Assembly (NCBI GenBank): GCA_034440575.1
Contig: JAOTOL010001662.1
Span: 3,817,501 to 3,881,500 of the forward strand
Direction: 5' to 3'
Source: Imbricaverruca yamaguchii
Taxonomy: Eukaryota; Arthropoda; Thecostraca; Neoverrucidae
Length of the DNA stretch: 64,000 nucleotides
Shown: positions 14,085 through 25,481 of the stretch, in pieces
Layout: the number at the start of each line of letters is the position of its first letter
How positions within the stretch are numbered: position 1 is the first letter of the stretch
The notes under the pieces: generated by a model
Databases searched by the model: none
Seen by the model: the letters and a program-made list of their open reading frames with translations, nothing else
Told to the model about the DNA's origin: nothing
Made by a program: the position numbers and the translations under genes

Positions 14085-14995
14085 TGTAGGAAGACTCAAA
14101 TATGACGTAGGATGTAGATTTAAGCCATATTTGATCGCCATCCAACTGCAATTCTGAGATGTGTACGTGTTCGAAGCACTCCACTTATGAGAATTACTGG
14201 CGCATACTTCTCTTTCTAAGACTACCTCATGTGAGAAAGCGACAGGAAACAAGCAGAGTAGATGGAAATTGGAGGATTAAGTAAGTTTGCCTGCAAGAAG
14301 GAAATCAAGCGGGATAAAGATAAAGCCTCCAAAAGCATTCGATTGCAGATGTCAAGCCGCACACAGATCACCATGACAATGCATAGTTAGTTTACTCTGA
14401 TCCTCCGGAATATCGCTCAAGCACACTTTTCCTCAAGGCATTAACTAGGCTGTAAATATAGCTGGGGTGCTGTAAGGCACTCAGCTGGGTTACAACATAC
14501 TTCTAAATGGCTGCAGCTGGGTGGAAACCGACTTGTAAATGGCTGCAGCTGGATGGCAACAGACTCCTAATCCCACCTGCCGGGATAGCTTCGCCACCAC
14601 TCCATCCGAATGGCTGCCACCTGCCTCATTATTTCGTCTGTAATTGTAAACAGCCTCGGGGTAGAAACCAACGCGCCGGGCGTGAGGACAATTACGGTGG
14701 TGCCGCATTTTTATGCTGACGGCCCACCGATGATTCTCCCAGGCAGGTCCACGGCCAAAATTGTCCGACACCTCAGACATCCACAACAAGAACCAGGGCG
14801 CGCGACGACAATAAATGAGACGAAGCTGCAAGCTCAGCGATACCAGAGTACAGATTATACTCACATAAGTCGGTCGACATCCAATATTATAGTACTACAA
14901 ACAAGCAATAGTAACTTGCACAAGCAATAGTAGCTTGTGATAATATCGTACTATATCACAATAATATCACAATATATCGTGATTTTAAATACATA
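14085..14995. other. No gene; short duplication at 14503-14565
   Basis: No recognisable gene. TAAATGGCTGCAGCTGG occurs twice about 30 bp apart near 14503-14553. The right end (14880-14995) is AT-rich with CAATAGTAACTTG-type and ATATCGT-type short repeats. Confidence 0.5.
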
Positions 14996-15147
14996 CCGCA
15001 ATGGCACATGATGATACATTCTAGGAATGTACACCAACGTTTCAGTTTAATACTTTCATCAAGGTGCCGCCGGGGTAATGCCTTCATGGATTTAAGCTGA
15101 AACGTTGGTCTACATCTCTAGAACAAGTCATCTTATGTCATTGCAGT
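14996..15147. repeat. ~60-bp inverted repeat with CTGAAACGTTGG arms
   Basis: Left arm 14996-15056 and right arm 15085-15147 are diverged reverse complements about 30 bp apart. Each inner end reads CTGAAACGTTGG on its own strand, preceded by CCTTGATGAAAG on the left and CCTTCATGGATT on the right. TGATGA followed by GAAACG resembles the hammerhead-like motif at Penelope-element termini. The unit may be a palindromic remnant of such an element or a miniature inverted-repeat element. Confidence 0.7.
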
Positions 15148-17539
15148 CTCTATACAACTTTTACAGCAAACTAATAACAATCGTAATGTTGTTGCAATAT
15201 ATCGTAATGATAATATTTCGACATCCTAATTAATATCTTAACGTGTGTGGTTATCAGGTCATATTAGGTCGCACATTCGTAAAGGTGAGAAAATGAATCC
15301 CACAGGCTTGAAAATGACCCTTTGGGCTACCTTAGAGTAAAAATGATTGTGAATAATGTCGCAATTTGCCAATATTGAGGGCAGTCACCAACAATCCTTC
15401 CCTAGGATGCCTACGCTAAAGTTGCACTGTTGTTGAAGTACGAGCCACGGACTGAAGTGCCAGCACAGTGTACAATATAAAGCGCCGAAGTGCTGTGTCG
15501 AACTGTTGAGATCAATTGAGCCTACTGCTCAAATACCATTTCGCCGAACAGCTATGTTGACGAGCACATACATACTAAGACCGCGACGTGCGTACATTGG
15601 ACGACATCGAGAAAGTAAGCAAATGATGCGCTGCTTACGCCTATGTCCAGTAACCTATATGCCATTCTAAAGGAACAAGTGGAGAGAACACGCTCCCATA
15701 TTCACTTGGACTTAACCTGCGGAGTTGTTGCGGGACGCTCCATCATAAGCGAAAGTTCCTTGCAGCTTCTCATGCGACTGTTCCTGCGACCTCTCCTCAT
15801 CTACTGCGACCGATGTTTTCATGTCCTCCGTTGGAGTGGGTGCATACATAGCGCGACAGGCAGTCACGGAGTGCATGCGGAAAAAAAGAAACCAAGTTAT
15901 CAACTGGGCGGCAACGTACCGGAAGGTATTATACGGGAAGATGTGACGTTCCTCCACACCCCGCTCTATTTCCCAGACGTAGTACCCGTAAACTCAACCA
16001 AGTTAAACAGGGGAATGCAGATGTATTTATGGTTGTCGCATGGACGATTGATTTCCATGTGGTATTGTATACTGATAATTATAATAGCTCATGCACTTGT
16101 CTTAGCATTCCGAAAGGTGCAAGGTTAGCTGTTATTCTTTTTCGGGCACTTGGCTTATGGTTAGCCGATTACAACTGCTTTCATCGAGTGATATCCGTGG
16201 CGTGATTGCTGCCCTGGAGAATACATCGCATACCTTAAGCACATTTTTAAAGATAATCCATACAGCTCCCTTAATACAAAATTTCCGTGACCAACGGGAC
16301 CAGCCTTAAAAAAGCCCCGTTGAAACCAGACATCTTTGAAAAAATGAAAACACCTCTTAAGAATTACTTTCAAAATTTCACGGAATGAAGCGCATCATGA
16401 ACAAAGTTATATTCCGAAAAGTTGCTATTTCTGCCCTCGGAGTGAAACGCTGCATTTATTCTCAACGATAAAATTATGTACTTACTAATTGTGCAGAGAA
16501 GCTGGGCAATATCCGTATAGGCTTCACTTCCTGAATTTTGTAATTATCGTATATCAGGCTCGATCTCATGAATTTGTTTACAACCGTGCATCAACACCTC
16601 CTGACACTAAACATTTGCTATCCATTTTCTTTCTACAGTAATCAATGTGGAAACACCAATTATGCTCTAAAACGTATTGCATAAGAATGGGCAATTAATT
16701 AATGTTCCATAAACATATATATATATAAGCACGCTTAGTAATACAAATTCAATATATAATACAGAATAATATAAGCCCAAATGAACAAATCGTTCCAAAC
16801 CCAACCACTAGTTGCTGCAAATCGTGCATTTTTGTTGTTGCTGGAGTGGGGATTCACCATGATGTTCGAGCGACTGATGGCATTTGGGTAGAATCACATG
16901 GCTTGAGTTTGGAATAATTCAACTAGCTACACAGCTGCATAGATATAATGCGGTATAAATAAAAACACTCTAAAGCTAGTGCACAAAGGATACAAAATAG
17001 CTCAAGTAAACGACCCCCATACAAGTAGTCGCCCTAAGAAAAATATTCGGCTGTTTCGTCATCTTATCATGGGATGTATCAGCTCAGAGAACTTCTCAGT
17101 GGATAGTTTTACAGCGTTCCAATTCCAAGCCGCTTGTGTTTACTGCCATTTCGGCGAGAGCTCGCTAATTAGTCCCTACATTGCATACATCCAACTGTTG
17201 TGCAGCTATCACCGGCACACGAATTAAACTCAACAGGACAGCCACCTAAGCTTCAGCAATTTTGAATTATGGAAGCATTGAAGCTCTTCGCGCGAGTATC
17301 AACTTCCCGACCTCAAGAAAATGAATGGTGTGGTGAAGCTGTAGTGTGCGTGGTTATGAACTCTAATGAACTATAATGTGTGGGATTTATCAGGAATTCT
17401 AACGAACCACGCGTTGTTCGGGAGGGGAAGAGAGGGTCAGTGCAGAGCCGCAACTGTCCAGCCCCGAGCCGGACCAGGTCGAAGCCAATCTGGTATCGAC
17501 CTTGGCCGACGTCAGCTGGGGTTATCTGTGTATCAGCTA
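15148..17539. other. No gene recognised
   Basis: AT-rich sequence. The 161-aa open frame at 15643-16128 has no domain I recognise, no repeat structure and no homologous piece elsewhere in the window; I leave it unassigned. Confidence 0.45.
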
Positions 17540-17640
17540 GGAATCAGCTCTGGATCAGCTCGGATCAGCCGGGCGTAACGTCGACATCAGCCCGGATGAG
17601 CTCGGATCTGCCCGGGATCGGCTCGGATCAGCTTTGAATA
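17540..17640. repeat. Degenerate ~18-bp repeat (CAGCTCGGATCAGC)
   Basis: Five or six diverged copies of a unit near CAGCTCGGATCAGCCGGG. Confidence 0.7.
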
Positions 17641-18000
17641 CTCCGTAGACAAGGCGTGGATCCGGGCGCCGTCAGCACGGGTGCCGACTGCCCCTCCCCC
17701 CCCCCCTCCGGGCGCCCATCAATTGGTATTCATCGGGTGGCCGGGACCACGTTCCATGTCATTAAGGGCGGCACTCGGTAGGTATGTCCGTTTATAGCTA
17801 GCCGCAGGCCGCCCCTCCCCCGCCCCCCACCCCTGCCACTCGCCCGACTGTGCGAGACGGTACAGATACGCGTTCACGCACGAGCCTTCCCGGTGGGAAA
17901 CTGACGCCGACGACTGGTGACCAAGAGAGGCGATGTGACGGCCGCACGTGACGGTCGTTGGCCAGTTCTGGGATCGCAACTGGCTGTCCTCGTGCCCGCC
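17641..18000. other. No gene; C-rich tract near 17690
   Basis: GC-rich sequence with C runs at 17693-17707 and 17813-17828. No gene is evident. Confidence 0.5.
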
Positions 18001-18303
18001 ACATTTCCGACGGCGTACTGCGCCGATACCATCAGCATCGGCAGCAGCTTTGTGAGACCGACGGCGTACTGCGCCCATACCATCAGCATCGGCAGCAGCT
18101 TTGTGAGACCGACGGCGTACTGCGCCGATACCATCAGCATCGGCAGCAGCTTACATTTCCGACGGCGTACTGCGCCGATACCATCAGCATCGGCAGCAGC
18201 TTACATTTCCGACGGCGTACTGCGCCGATACCATCAGCATCGGCAGCAGCTTACATTTCCGACGGCGTACTGCGCCGATACCATCAGCATCGGCAGCAGC
18301 TTT
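18001..18303. repeat. 50/51-bp minisatellite, 6 copies
   Basis: Units carry the shared core ACGGCGTACTGCGCCGATAC followed by CATCAGCATCGGCAGCAGCTT. Two alternative prefixes, ACATTTCCG and TGTGAGACCG, alternate between copies. Confidence 0.96.
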
Positions 18304-18545
18304 GTGAGACAGATCACTAGTCCACTTCCTCGTCATCGCCGTCTACACATATACCGTCGGTAGTTACATGGCGGGACATAGGTCGCTAGTTCCTCTCCTC
18401 GCCATCGCCCACCTACACATGCACCATCGTCAGTGAAATTGCGGGACACAGGCCACTAGTCCCCCTCTCCACCATCTCCACTTACACCCACACCAACGAC
18501 AGCGACATAGCGGAACATAGGTCACTATTCCCCCTCCTCCACTAG
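18304..18545. repeat. Degenerate ~64-bp minisatellite
   Basis: About 3.5 copies of a unit containing CACTAGTCCMCYTCCTC, a CATCGCC block, CTACACAT, and a final GCGGGACATAGG. It is directly adjacent to the 50-bp array. Confidence 0.8.
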
Positions 18546-19164
18546 TCCCAATCCACATGGGCATTGAAAAAAGGATCGATGTCGTGGCAAGCACGTGCTG
18601 CGAGAAAGTACATTTGTCCGCAGTATTTATTTTTATTTTTCATTGTCCTCCCATATCAGATGCTGCAGCAGCCTATCTCCTTTGGCTGTATGCAACTTCA
18701 TTGGGTCTTTCAATATGGGGCATTCCTTGGTGAGCTGCCCGTAGATCAGAGCAGCCAACACAAGGGTGCTTCAGGATGCAAATAAAAATGCAATAGAATA
18801 TGATTATATTAATACAATTTGCATCCCTTTTGTTCTTTTATTTTGCATATAGACCACCACCAATTAGTAGAAAGGAAATGCGACCCTGGGAAATCGGCGG
18901 ACTGGTAGCAAGCTAGTAACGCCCACAGAATTCCCAGGGTCACAAGATGAAAAGGTTAGGTGAGGACAGAAATGTTGAAAACGGATTCATATCGAGGTAA
19001 CTCATGCAGAATAACATAGGTGTGTACCAGTTTACCAATATCCTGTAACACAAAAAAAGAACACAAAGCCTTTGTACATTTTCATATATCAACACTGATA
19101 CAAAAGCTGGCAAGGTACAACCTTTAAAGCTACGCTTGTGAATTTTATGAGCTATAATCTGACT
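18546..19164. other. No feature recognised
   Basis: AT-rich, no gene or repeat structure noticed. Confidence 0.5.
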
Positions 19165-20006
19165 TCAGTTTTCATTTGATTTGTATAATTCCATAGGTTG
19201 ACGTCTAATGCATTTCTTTAGCACATCTTTTTTCCTTGCCACTTGCTCAATACTGGAAAATATTTTGCATATTACATTGCTCCAGGATTTTGGTGCAAAG
19301 TAAGTAATAGCATACGGCCTATGTTGTCGATCAGTAAATGGTACAGATAAATGTTGGATGATTCTTGTACTAGTAGGTGTTGTATATATAAAAAAAGTCA
19401 GCCATAGCATGCTGCAATATGTCATGGACAAATTTGTGCAGAATTAATGTGTTTTGTTCCTGCACCATGTCTGTGAACTTCAAAATGATGTACTTCATAA
19501 ATAATTAATTTGCAGGGTATGCATTGCATCTGTAATAAATAATTCGCAAGGCACATTTCTGGGATTTTATAACTTGGTTTAATCTAGTGGGATAATCATT
19601 ACCCGAAATCACAGCGCAGCAATTTAAGTAGGGAAGGATTAAACAGTTGAATAAATACTTCAGTTCTCGACTTGTTATGAAGTATTTTGCCCTCCCCACA
19701 ATACCCAAGTTTCTACTAATGATGGATGTGATATAATCGATGTGACCATACCAAGTTAATTTTTCACCCAACACTATGCCAAGATACTTGATCTGTTGCT
19801 TTCTTTTTTACTTTAACAGAATTGATAATTATATTTATGTTATTAATGGGAGTTCCAGGATATATTTGGTGATTTGTTTTCGCTACACACAGTGACATCC
19901 CATTTGCTTGAAACCACTGTGTTAGCTTCGGAACAATGCAATAAGTTTTATTCTTCAATTCATCTATACTTTTTGCCTATCTGCTGTGTCATCAGCAAAA
20001 GGTACA
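19165..20006 (-). pseudogene. LINE reverse transcriptase, 3' half, decayed
   Basis: On the minus strand, PFADDT (FADD encoded at 19988-19999) is the catalytic motif of a non-LTR reverse transcriptase. After a frame break, an open segment at 19764-19958 includes LTQWFQANGMSLCVAKT. The next, 19505-19774, has LTWYGHIDYITSIISRNLGI and LILPYLNCCAVI, the usual order of RT thumb motifs in jockey/CR1-like LINEs. A further frame carries LHKFVHDILQ and IRRQPMELYKSN, the C-terminal tail. Several frameshifts and the missing 5' half show a dead, truncated insertion. The clade is inferred; the RT assignment is firm. Confidence 0.85.
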
Positions 20007-21147
20007 TATTTACTTGATTGGAAATTCTGGGACGTGTTTATGTGTATGTGTATGTGTCGCTAACACCGAGAATCAATACAGAACAATTGCATCGTCGTCG
20101 CCAGATGACTCCAGAGGCCACTGACAACCTGACGACATGGCAGAGCACCGAGCATATGCTTTCACAAATGAAGCATGCAATGTCGGAGAAGATCCTATGA
20201 GAGCATTTTGTTTTTGCGCAGAGGATGCATAGGCTATTTATTCAGTTCATACGCAGGCTCTTCGATCCGCTAGTTAAGCTTACCATATGATCATCCTTGC
20301 GAGATAACAAGCATAGTCACACATTCTAAACTCGATCTCATGTTCGATAAAGCTTCATGAGCAACATCCAACCAAGATAGTTCCAGTGTACGTCTTAATG
20401 TGCATACTTTACTTCGCTTCTCTCTCAGCTACCATTCTTGCTATCGCCATACCTCTCGTGAGCTTAGCTTGGGGTAGTTCTTAGACAAGACTAACTTTGT
20501 AAAAATTAGTAATTGTCAGAACTGACAACTTTCCAGTGGCCAATTGTTCGCGCAATAACAACCTTGCTATTGCACAAAAAATAGACACAGACCGAGCAGA
20601 GCACATACGAATATTCTGCATGGAGGCCGGCGCTATGTGGGATACGGACGACGAAGTTTGTTTTTGTGTCAGCAGCGGGAAGAAAATAAATATGTTTTCA
20701 TAAACAAAATATACATGATCACCCCAACATAGGGTTCATAAAGAGGGCGAAGTTTACCAAGAAGATGCTCCTTTGACAAGTAGTTTGAGCAGCGGGCTAG
20801 CAGACTTTTGCTCTGCCAAAGGGCGGCGATGACCAGTGATATTTCTGAAAAGCAATGAATCCCCAGGTTGAATTAATTTTTCCAAGCCAATTTCCGCGGC
20901 GGTAACCTTGTTTTCGGGCCCCAGGTAGTTACAGCGTATTGCAAGAATCTGACCGGAACAAGCTGGGGGAACTGAAAATGACTATCGTGTTGCCAACCAA
21001 TGATCCTCCAGGCTGCCTCTCATCAGAGCTATGCAGTGAAAGGATCTAGGTAGAGGTGGGAAATGTTCTAACCGAAAGCCCGGTCAGAAAGCCCGGTCTG
21101 GATAGCGAGCTTTTTGTCCGGTGTGGGATATATAAATATAAATATTA
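20007..21147. other. No gene recognised
   Basis: I see no gene. Short open frames have no coding features. Confidence 0.5.
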
Positions 21148-21290
<143 letters not shown>

Positions 21291-21332
21291 TCTTTTATGC
21301 ATTGGTTGTTGAAAAGAAGAGCGCATTACCCC

Positions 21333-22494
21333 CGCTCCAGCTGTCGCCCAACATTCTTGCGACGCTGCTCCGTGCGTGTACCATGGAGTCCCCCTTCCGT
21401 GGGCCATGTGGGCAATTGTATCGACAAAAGGAATGCGTCGCTATGGGTTCCCCATTAGGTCCTCTTTTTGCAAGCTTTTACATGTGCCACCTGGAAAACC
21501 ACGTTTTATGTGACCCGTCTGTTGCGCCTCATATCTACTGCAGGTATGTCGATGATGTTTTTGTTGATGTTAGGGACAGTGACCACCTCAGTGAACTTAT
21601 CTCAAAATTAGAGGAACACTCAGTGCTAAGTTTCACATCTGAAACACCAATTGATCGGAAGATTCCATTTTTAGATGTACTTGTAAGCCCAACTGATCAA
21701 AAGTTTTGCACCTCAGTATACCGGAAACCATCGAATATTGGCTTAGTTATGAACGCAAAAAGTGAGTGTCCTGAAAGATACAACAGAGTGTCCTGCGTGC
21801 CTTTGTAAAGAGAGCAATTCGTAATTGCTCTTCCTATGAACTTCTTCATATAGAATTTGACCGACTAAAACAGATTTTAGAAAACAATGGCTACACAAAC
21901 ACACAGGTTGATGAAGAAATTAAAACACACATGAACAGGAACACCAACCAGAAATATACAGACAGAACAAACACTATTCACCTCTACTATCGAAATTACA
22001 TGAACTCTGCTTATAAGGTGGATGAGAGAGTCATACAGGACATTATAACAAACAACGTCACATGCACCAACAACAAAGATCAGCTAAAACTCGCCGTCTA
22101 CTACAAAAACATGAAAAGTTGTAATCTTGTAATGAAAAACAATCCTCAGGTCACCAAAGAAAAACTAAAACGTACCAATGTAGTTTACAAATTCGCATGC
22201 CCATACGAAGACTGTAGGCTTCGTGCAGTAAGCTACATTGGTGCCACCACGACCTCCCTTTCCAGAAGACTCACAATGCACCTCAGAGATGGAGCACCAA
22301 GAGAACACATGACAAACTGCCACCAAACACCACTAACACGAGAACACCTTACCAACAACACCACCATCATCATGTCTAGCCCGGACCGAACACGTCTCAT
22401 GGTACTCGAGTCATTGTACGTAAGAGAACACACACCAGAAATGAACAAACAAGTCACCACACACGTCACATTGTCACTCTGGAATAATGCATGA
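21333..22494 (+). pseudogene. Penelope-type RT plus GIY-YIG endonuclease, frameshifted
   Basis: The first open part (to a stop at 21806-21808) carries [23 protein letters not shown] and the RT catalytic motif RYVDDVF, then IPFLDVLV and VYRKPSN. Near 21780 the frame shifts. The next frame, open from about 21790 to 22494, runs VLRAFVKRAIRNCSS, VVYKFACPYEDC and SYIGATTTSLSRRLTMHL, the Penelope GIY-YIG module with its upstream Cys pair. The order RT then C-terminal GIY-YIG is diagnostic of the EN-positive Penelope group. Fingers and early palm motifs are absent upstream, so the protein is 5'-truncated as well as frameshifted. Such enzymes copy the element RNA and nick the target DNA; this copy should be inactive. 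Confidence 0.92.
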
Positions 22495-22790
22495 CCAAAA
22501 AGCGGGGGGGGGGAGAGGAGTGTAAACACGCTTCGATGTAGATGCGGGGAAGTGCTTTACGATTGTTGTAAATTGTCTGATGAGAATATGCTTGTTAATG
22601 CGAGTGGCCCTTCAGGAATTAACAATAGGTGAGGTGATGTTGACAGAATAGCTCGTGTAAAACCTGTGCTCAATTTATATTTTTAAGTGTACTTGTGTGT
22701 GTATATTTGTATTATGAAGAGCAGTGAATTTGAAAATGGATCAATGTTTGTATCCGAAACGTCAATAAACGAATATAACTGTACACGTCA
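22495..22790 (+). other. Penelope A 3' untranslated region
   Basis: It begins with AAAAAGCGGGGGG and ends near GTCAATAAACGAATATAAC. About 295 bp are recognisably shared, in reverse orientation, with 62104-62398. Both copies contain GTGGCCCTTCAGGAATT and TGTATCCGAAACGTCAATAA, with intervening blocks aligned. Confidence 0.88.
22729..22763 (+). ncRNA. Hammerhead-like motif, degenerate
   Basis: The segment contains TTTGAAAATGGAT, a loop, then ATCCGAAACGTC. GGAT/ATCC can pair as stem II and GAAAC matches the 3' half of the hammerhead core. The 5' half (CUGANGA expected) is replaced by TTGAAAA, so catalysis is doubtful. Penelope elements are known to carry hammerhead motifs in this terminal position; calling this one is an inference. 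Confidence 0.45.
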
Positions 22791-22913
22791 TTAGGTGAAA
22801 TAATTTGCCAGCTATCAAACGAAACGAAGAAAATAATACGATCAATCGAAAACCTAGACAGAAAACTTGCTAAGGCCAAATGCACTCTTCTTTTCAACAA
22901 CCAATGCATAAAA

Positions 22914-22915
<2 letters not shown>

Positions 22916-22969
<54 letters not shown>

Positions 22970-22972
22970 GTT
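22916..22972. repeat. (TA)n tract right of Penelope element A
   Basis: TA run interrupted by TATG near its end. It is the right flank of element A. Confidence 0.95.
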
Positions 22973-23819
22973 TGTATAAATAGGTTTCAAACCGGTCTCT
23001 CAGTACTTTATACTTCAAACAGTAAGGCAAACTTAATGAAGAAGCACAATGATGATACCAATCATGCAAATTGTGGGGATATGTTTCCATTCAAGATTCC
23101 ATGCAGGGATGGTATCATGCATTGAACAAGTTAATGATGAATCCTACAATATTTCCAAGGATTCTGACGTGATAATTGCTGAAAACAACAAATCAATGAT
23201 ATTCATTGTAGTTCTAGAGTATCTATTACATGTCACTATCAAAAGAAAGACGTGCAACTTCAATAATGCTAGCGAATGTCAGTTTGCATCACAAAATATC
23301 GAACAGTCGATTATGTGTTGGACCAGGCTAAATTTACGAATACTTGTACAAGGCACAAGAATAGCATTATAGCGCATTATTTAGGATGAATATACCAATA
23401 TTGCTATTTTTGTTCACTTACCACATCGTTTTATGGCTGAATAACATTGCACTTTAGTTGGGCAATGGCCAAGAAGTTTTTACTTGCTCGTTAACAATTA
23501 TTTATGTACTGATAGTCTCTAAGAGAGAGAAAAAATGTTGCAAGGTATATACAGTGTATGCCAAAATATTTGCTACAAGAATCAAAACGGCCCAAGGGTT
23601 TTGCTGTCCACTACGGAGAAAATAGTTGCAATGCTGCCTCTTGGGGATGCTCTAACAACGAAACCGTTGAATCAGTTGAAATATCGCAACGTGTATGATA
23701 CGTTGTATTGTGAAACATTTCCTCTACCATTAAATACATGTTATAAAACAGCTTGGATGTATGAATTTGATAGTGGTCGGTAGCGTAATAAAGGGCTGTG
23801 GGTGAAGGGGCAGCTCCCC
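22973..23819. other. No gene recognised
   Basis: AT-rich sequence without a recognisable gene or repeat. Confidence 0.5.
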
Positions 23820-24310
23820 CGGCGGACATGAGTGGGCCTTTCAGGCGACCGCCATAGACGTAGGCACAGGGGACCCTTGCAGGCTACTGAGCCGACATGA
23901 ATGGTCCCTGGACTGACGAAAAAGGCCCAGGCTGACGGGGATGGTCCCGGGCTGACGACGAGGGTCCCGATTCAACGGAGAGTGCCCAATGTCAAGTGTA
24001 TTGAGGACTCCAGGCTGGGCGAACGTAAGAGGCTTCAAGATCGGTGGAGGAGCCCAGAGTTGTTATAAAGGCCTCCGGGAGACGGAGAGGATCCGATCCC
24101 ACATGAAGGGATCGCCAGGCTGACGACAGAGCCCAAGCCCAATAGAGGGCCCCTGACCTGATGGAATGGGCCCACACTTTTGAAAAGGGGTATCCGGCAT
24201 AAGTGAAAATGGCCTGATACGCTAAGGAGGGTCCCTGGGATGAAAGAGAGGACCTCAGGCAGTCAAAAAGGGCCGATGGATGGGCTAAAGCCGTACACGG
24301 GCCCTGGACT
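23820..24310. repeat. Highly diverged ~22-bp minisatellite
   Basis: Repeated units of the general form GGCTGACGRNGAGGGTCCC are clearest at 23905-23970, for example CAGGCTGACGGGGATGGTCC followed by CGGGCTGACGACGAGGGTCC. Weaker copies continue to about 24310. Copies differ strongly, so the array looks old. Confidence 0.7.
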
Positions 24311-24444
24311 TGTGAAGTGTCACTCTGATTCTTTAAATTGCAAGCTGAAAATAAGAACATTTCATATTCGGACAGCCAAAGCGGCTCTTCAAAACAAAAC
24401 TACCGACGGACGAAAATGTTACGAAAGATGTACGGTATTTACGG

Positions 24445-24860
24445 TTTTTGAACGGTAAGAAATGTCTGGGCAAAATTTCTGCGATGACACGAGTGAAGCA
24501 CATGCATCAGTTTATCATCAAACCTGTCGCCACAAAGGTTAGGAATATGCGAGAGAAAGAAGAAATACCAACCACCAGCCTGAAGAGAGTTGAACGCGGG
24601 ATGATAATATGTCATGAAGTCCAAAGAAGTGGACAAAGTACCACCTGATGCTGGAAATTCATTGCGCTACGAGTTCAAGGAATTATTTCTTGTTCAAACT
24701 GTTGATATTGCGAAGTGCAGATGCAATGATGCAGGCAAGTGTCAGTGCCTAAAGAGTAACACATTTCTTCCGCCTAGAGAAATTACTTTCCTGGAAAACC
24801 AGCGTGGCTGTCAGCAATTGGTGTCGACGCCATTCCGACCTGAAATGCCTGTGTCAGCTG
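24445..24860 (+). pseudogene. 5' fragment of the 36-39 kb transposase family
   Basis: Two frames (24448-24648, then 24614-24860) encode a peptide that aligns by eye with residues ~48-155 of the protein at 36881. IKPVATKVRNMREKEEIP matches IKFVAESVMKMWCCEGIP. DIAKCRCNDAGKCQC matches DIARCKCADIDSCKC, keeping the four-cysteine pattern C-x-C-x5-C-x-C, and ENQRGCQQL matches QDQRGPRQM. A frameshift lies between the two parts. The fragment ends where the 15-bp minisatellite begins. It is diverged from the 36-kb copy, so it belongs to a different lineage or an older insertion. Confidence 0.78.
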
Positions 24861-24933
24861 CCGTCAGCCGCCGTCAGCTGCCGAGCCATCTGCAGGACGA
24901 GGTGCGGCCCGCGGTCCAGATATCTCCCGGTGC

Positions 24934-25325
24934 CATGTCTACGCGGTGCCATGTCTACCAGTGTCATGTCTACCGGTGCCATGTCTGCCGGTGCCATGTC
25001 TACCGGTGCCATGTCTGCCGGTGCCATGTCTACCGGTGTCATGTCTACCGGTGCCATGTCTATCGGTGCCATGTCTACCGGTGCCATGTCTACCAGTGCC
25101 ATGTCTACCAGTGCCATGTCTGCCGGTGCCATGTATGCAGGTGCCATGTCTGCCGGTGCCATGTCTGCCTGTGCCATGTCTGCCGGTGCCATGTCTGCCG
25201 GTGCCATGTCTACCAGTGCCATGTCTACCGGTACCATGTCTACCAGTGCCATGTCTACCGGTACCATGTCTCCCGGTGCCATGTCTCCCGGTGCCATGTC
25301 TACCAGTGCCATGTCTGCCGGTACC
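24934..25325. repeat. 15-bp minisatellite, about 26 copies
   Basis: Unit GGTGCCATGTCTACC, with CTGCC and CTACCA variants. A period divisible by three keeps all three plus frames and at least two minus frames open. The 265-aa plus-strand frame therefore reads as a CHVYR pentapeptide repeat, and the other frames as MSTGA and PCLPV repeats. Confidence 0.97.
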
Positions 25326-25481
25326 ATCCAGAGGCCAGTCTCTTGGAAATGGCTGGCGACAGCGGGCTTGCATTTCATGATCGAGCCGTCACGCGTATAC
25401 TGAGAAGCTGACAAGCACAGGAATAGAAGGATGTCAGTCAGTTCGCTGATCAGAGACCTGCCAGCATTACTCCGCTGACGC

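Larger units (their letters stand above)
21291..22915 (+). mobile_element. Penelope-like element A
   Basis: A 1.6-kb element between two (TA)n tracts. It opens with a 37-bp sequence (21291-21327, starting TCTTTTATGCATTGG) whose inverted copy closes it (22879-22915). Inside are the C-terminal half of a reverse transcriptase, a GIY-YIG endonuclease domain, a 3' untranslated region (22495-22790) and the start of a Penelope reading frame (about 22793-22918). That N-terminal piece placed after the 3' end resembles the partial-copy terminal repeat (pLTR) known for Penelope elements. The N-terminal half of the RT is missing. A relative of the 3' region is at 62104-62398. Confidence 0.9.

Noticed and set aside
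15643..16128. 161-aa open frame as a host gene
   Set aside because: No recognisable domain; a hydrophobic C-terminal stretch alone is not enough.
22577..22585. CTGATGAG at 22577 as the missing half of the hammerhead core
   Set aside because: It lies about 170 bp from the GAAACG half, too far for a normal stem II without evidence of a long helix.
24614..25411. 265-aa Cys/His-rich protein that looks metal-binding
   Set aside because: Its CHVYR repeats are a 15-bp minisatellite; only the first ~80 codons are genuine, and they belong to a transposase fragment.
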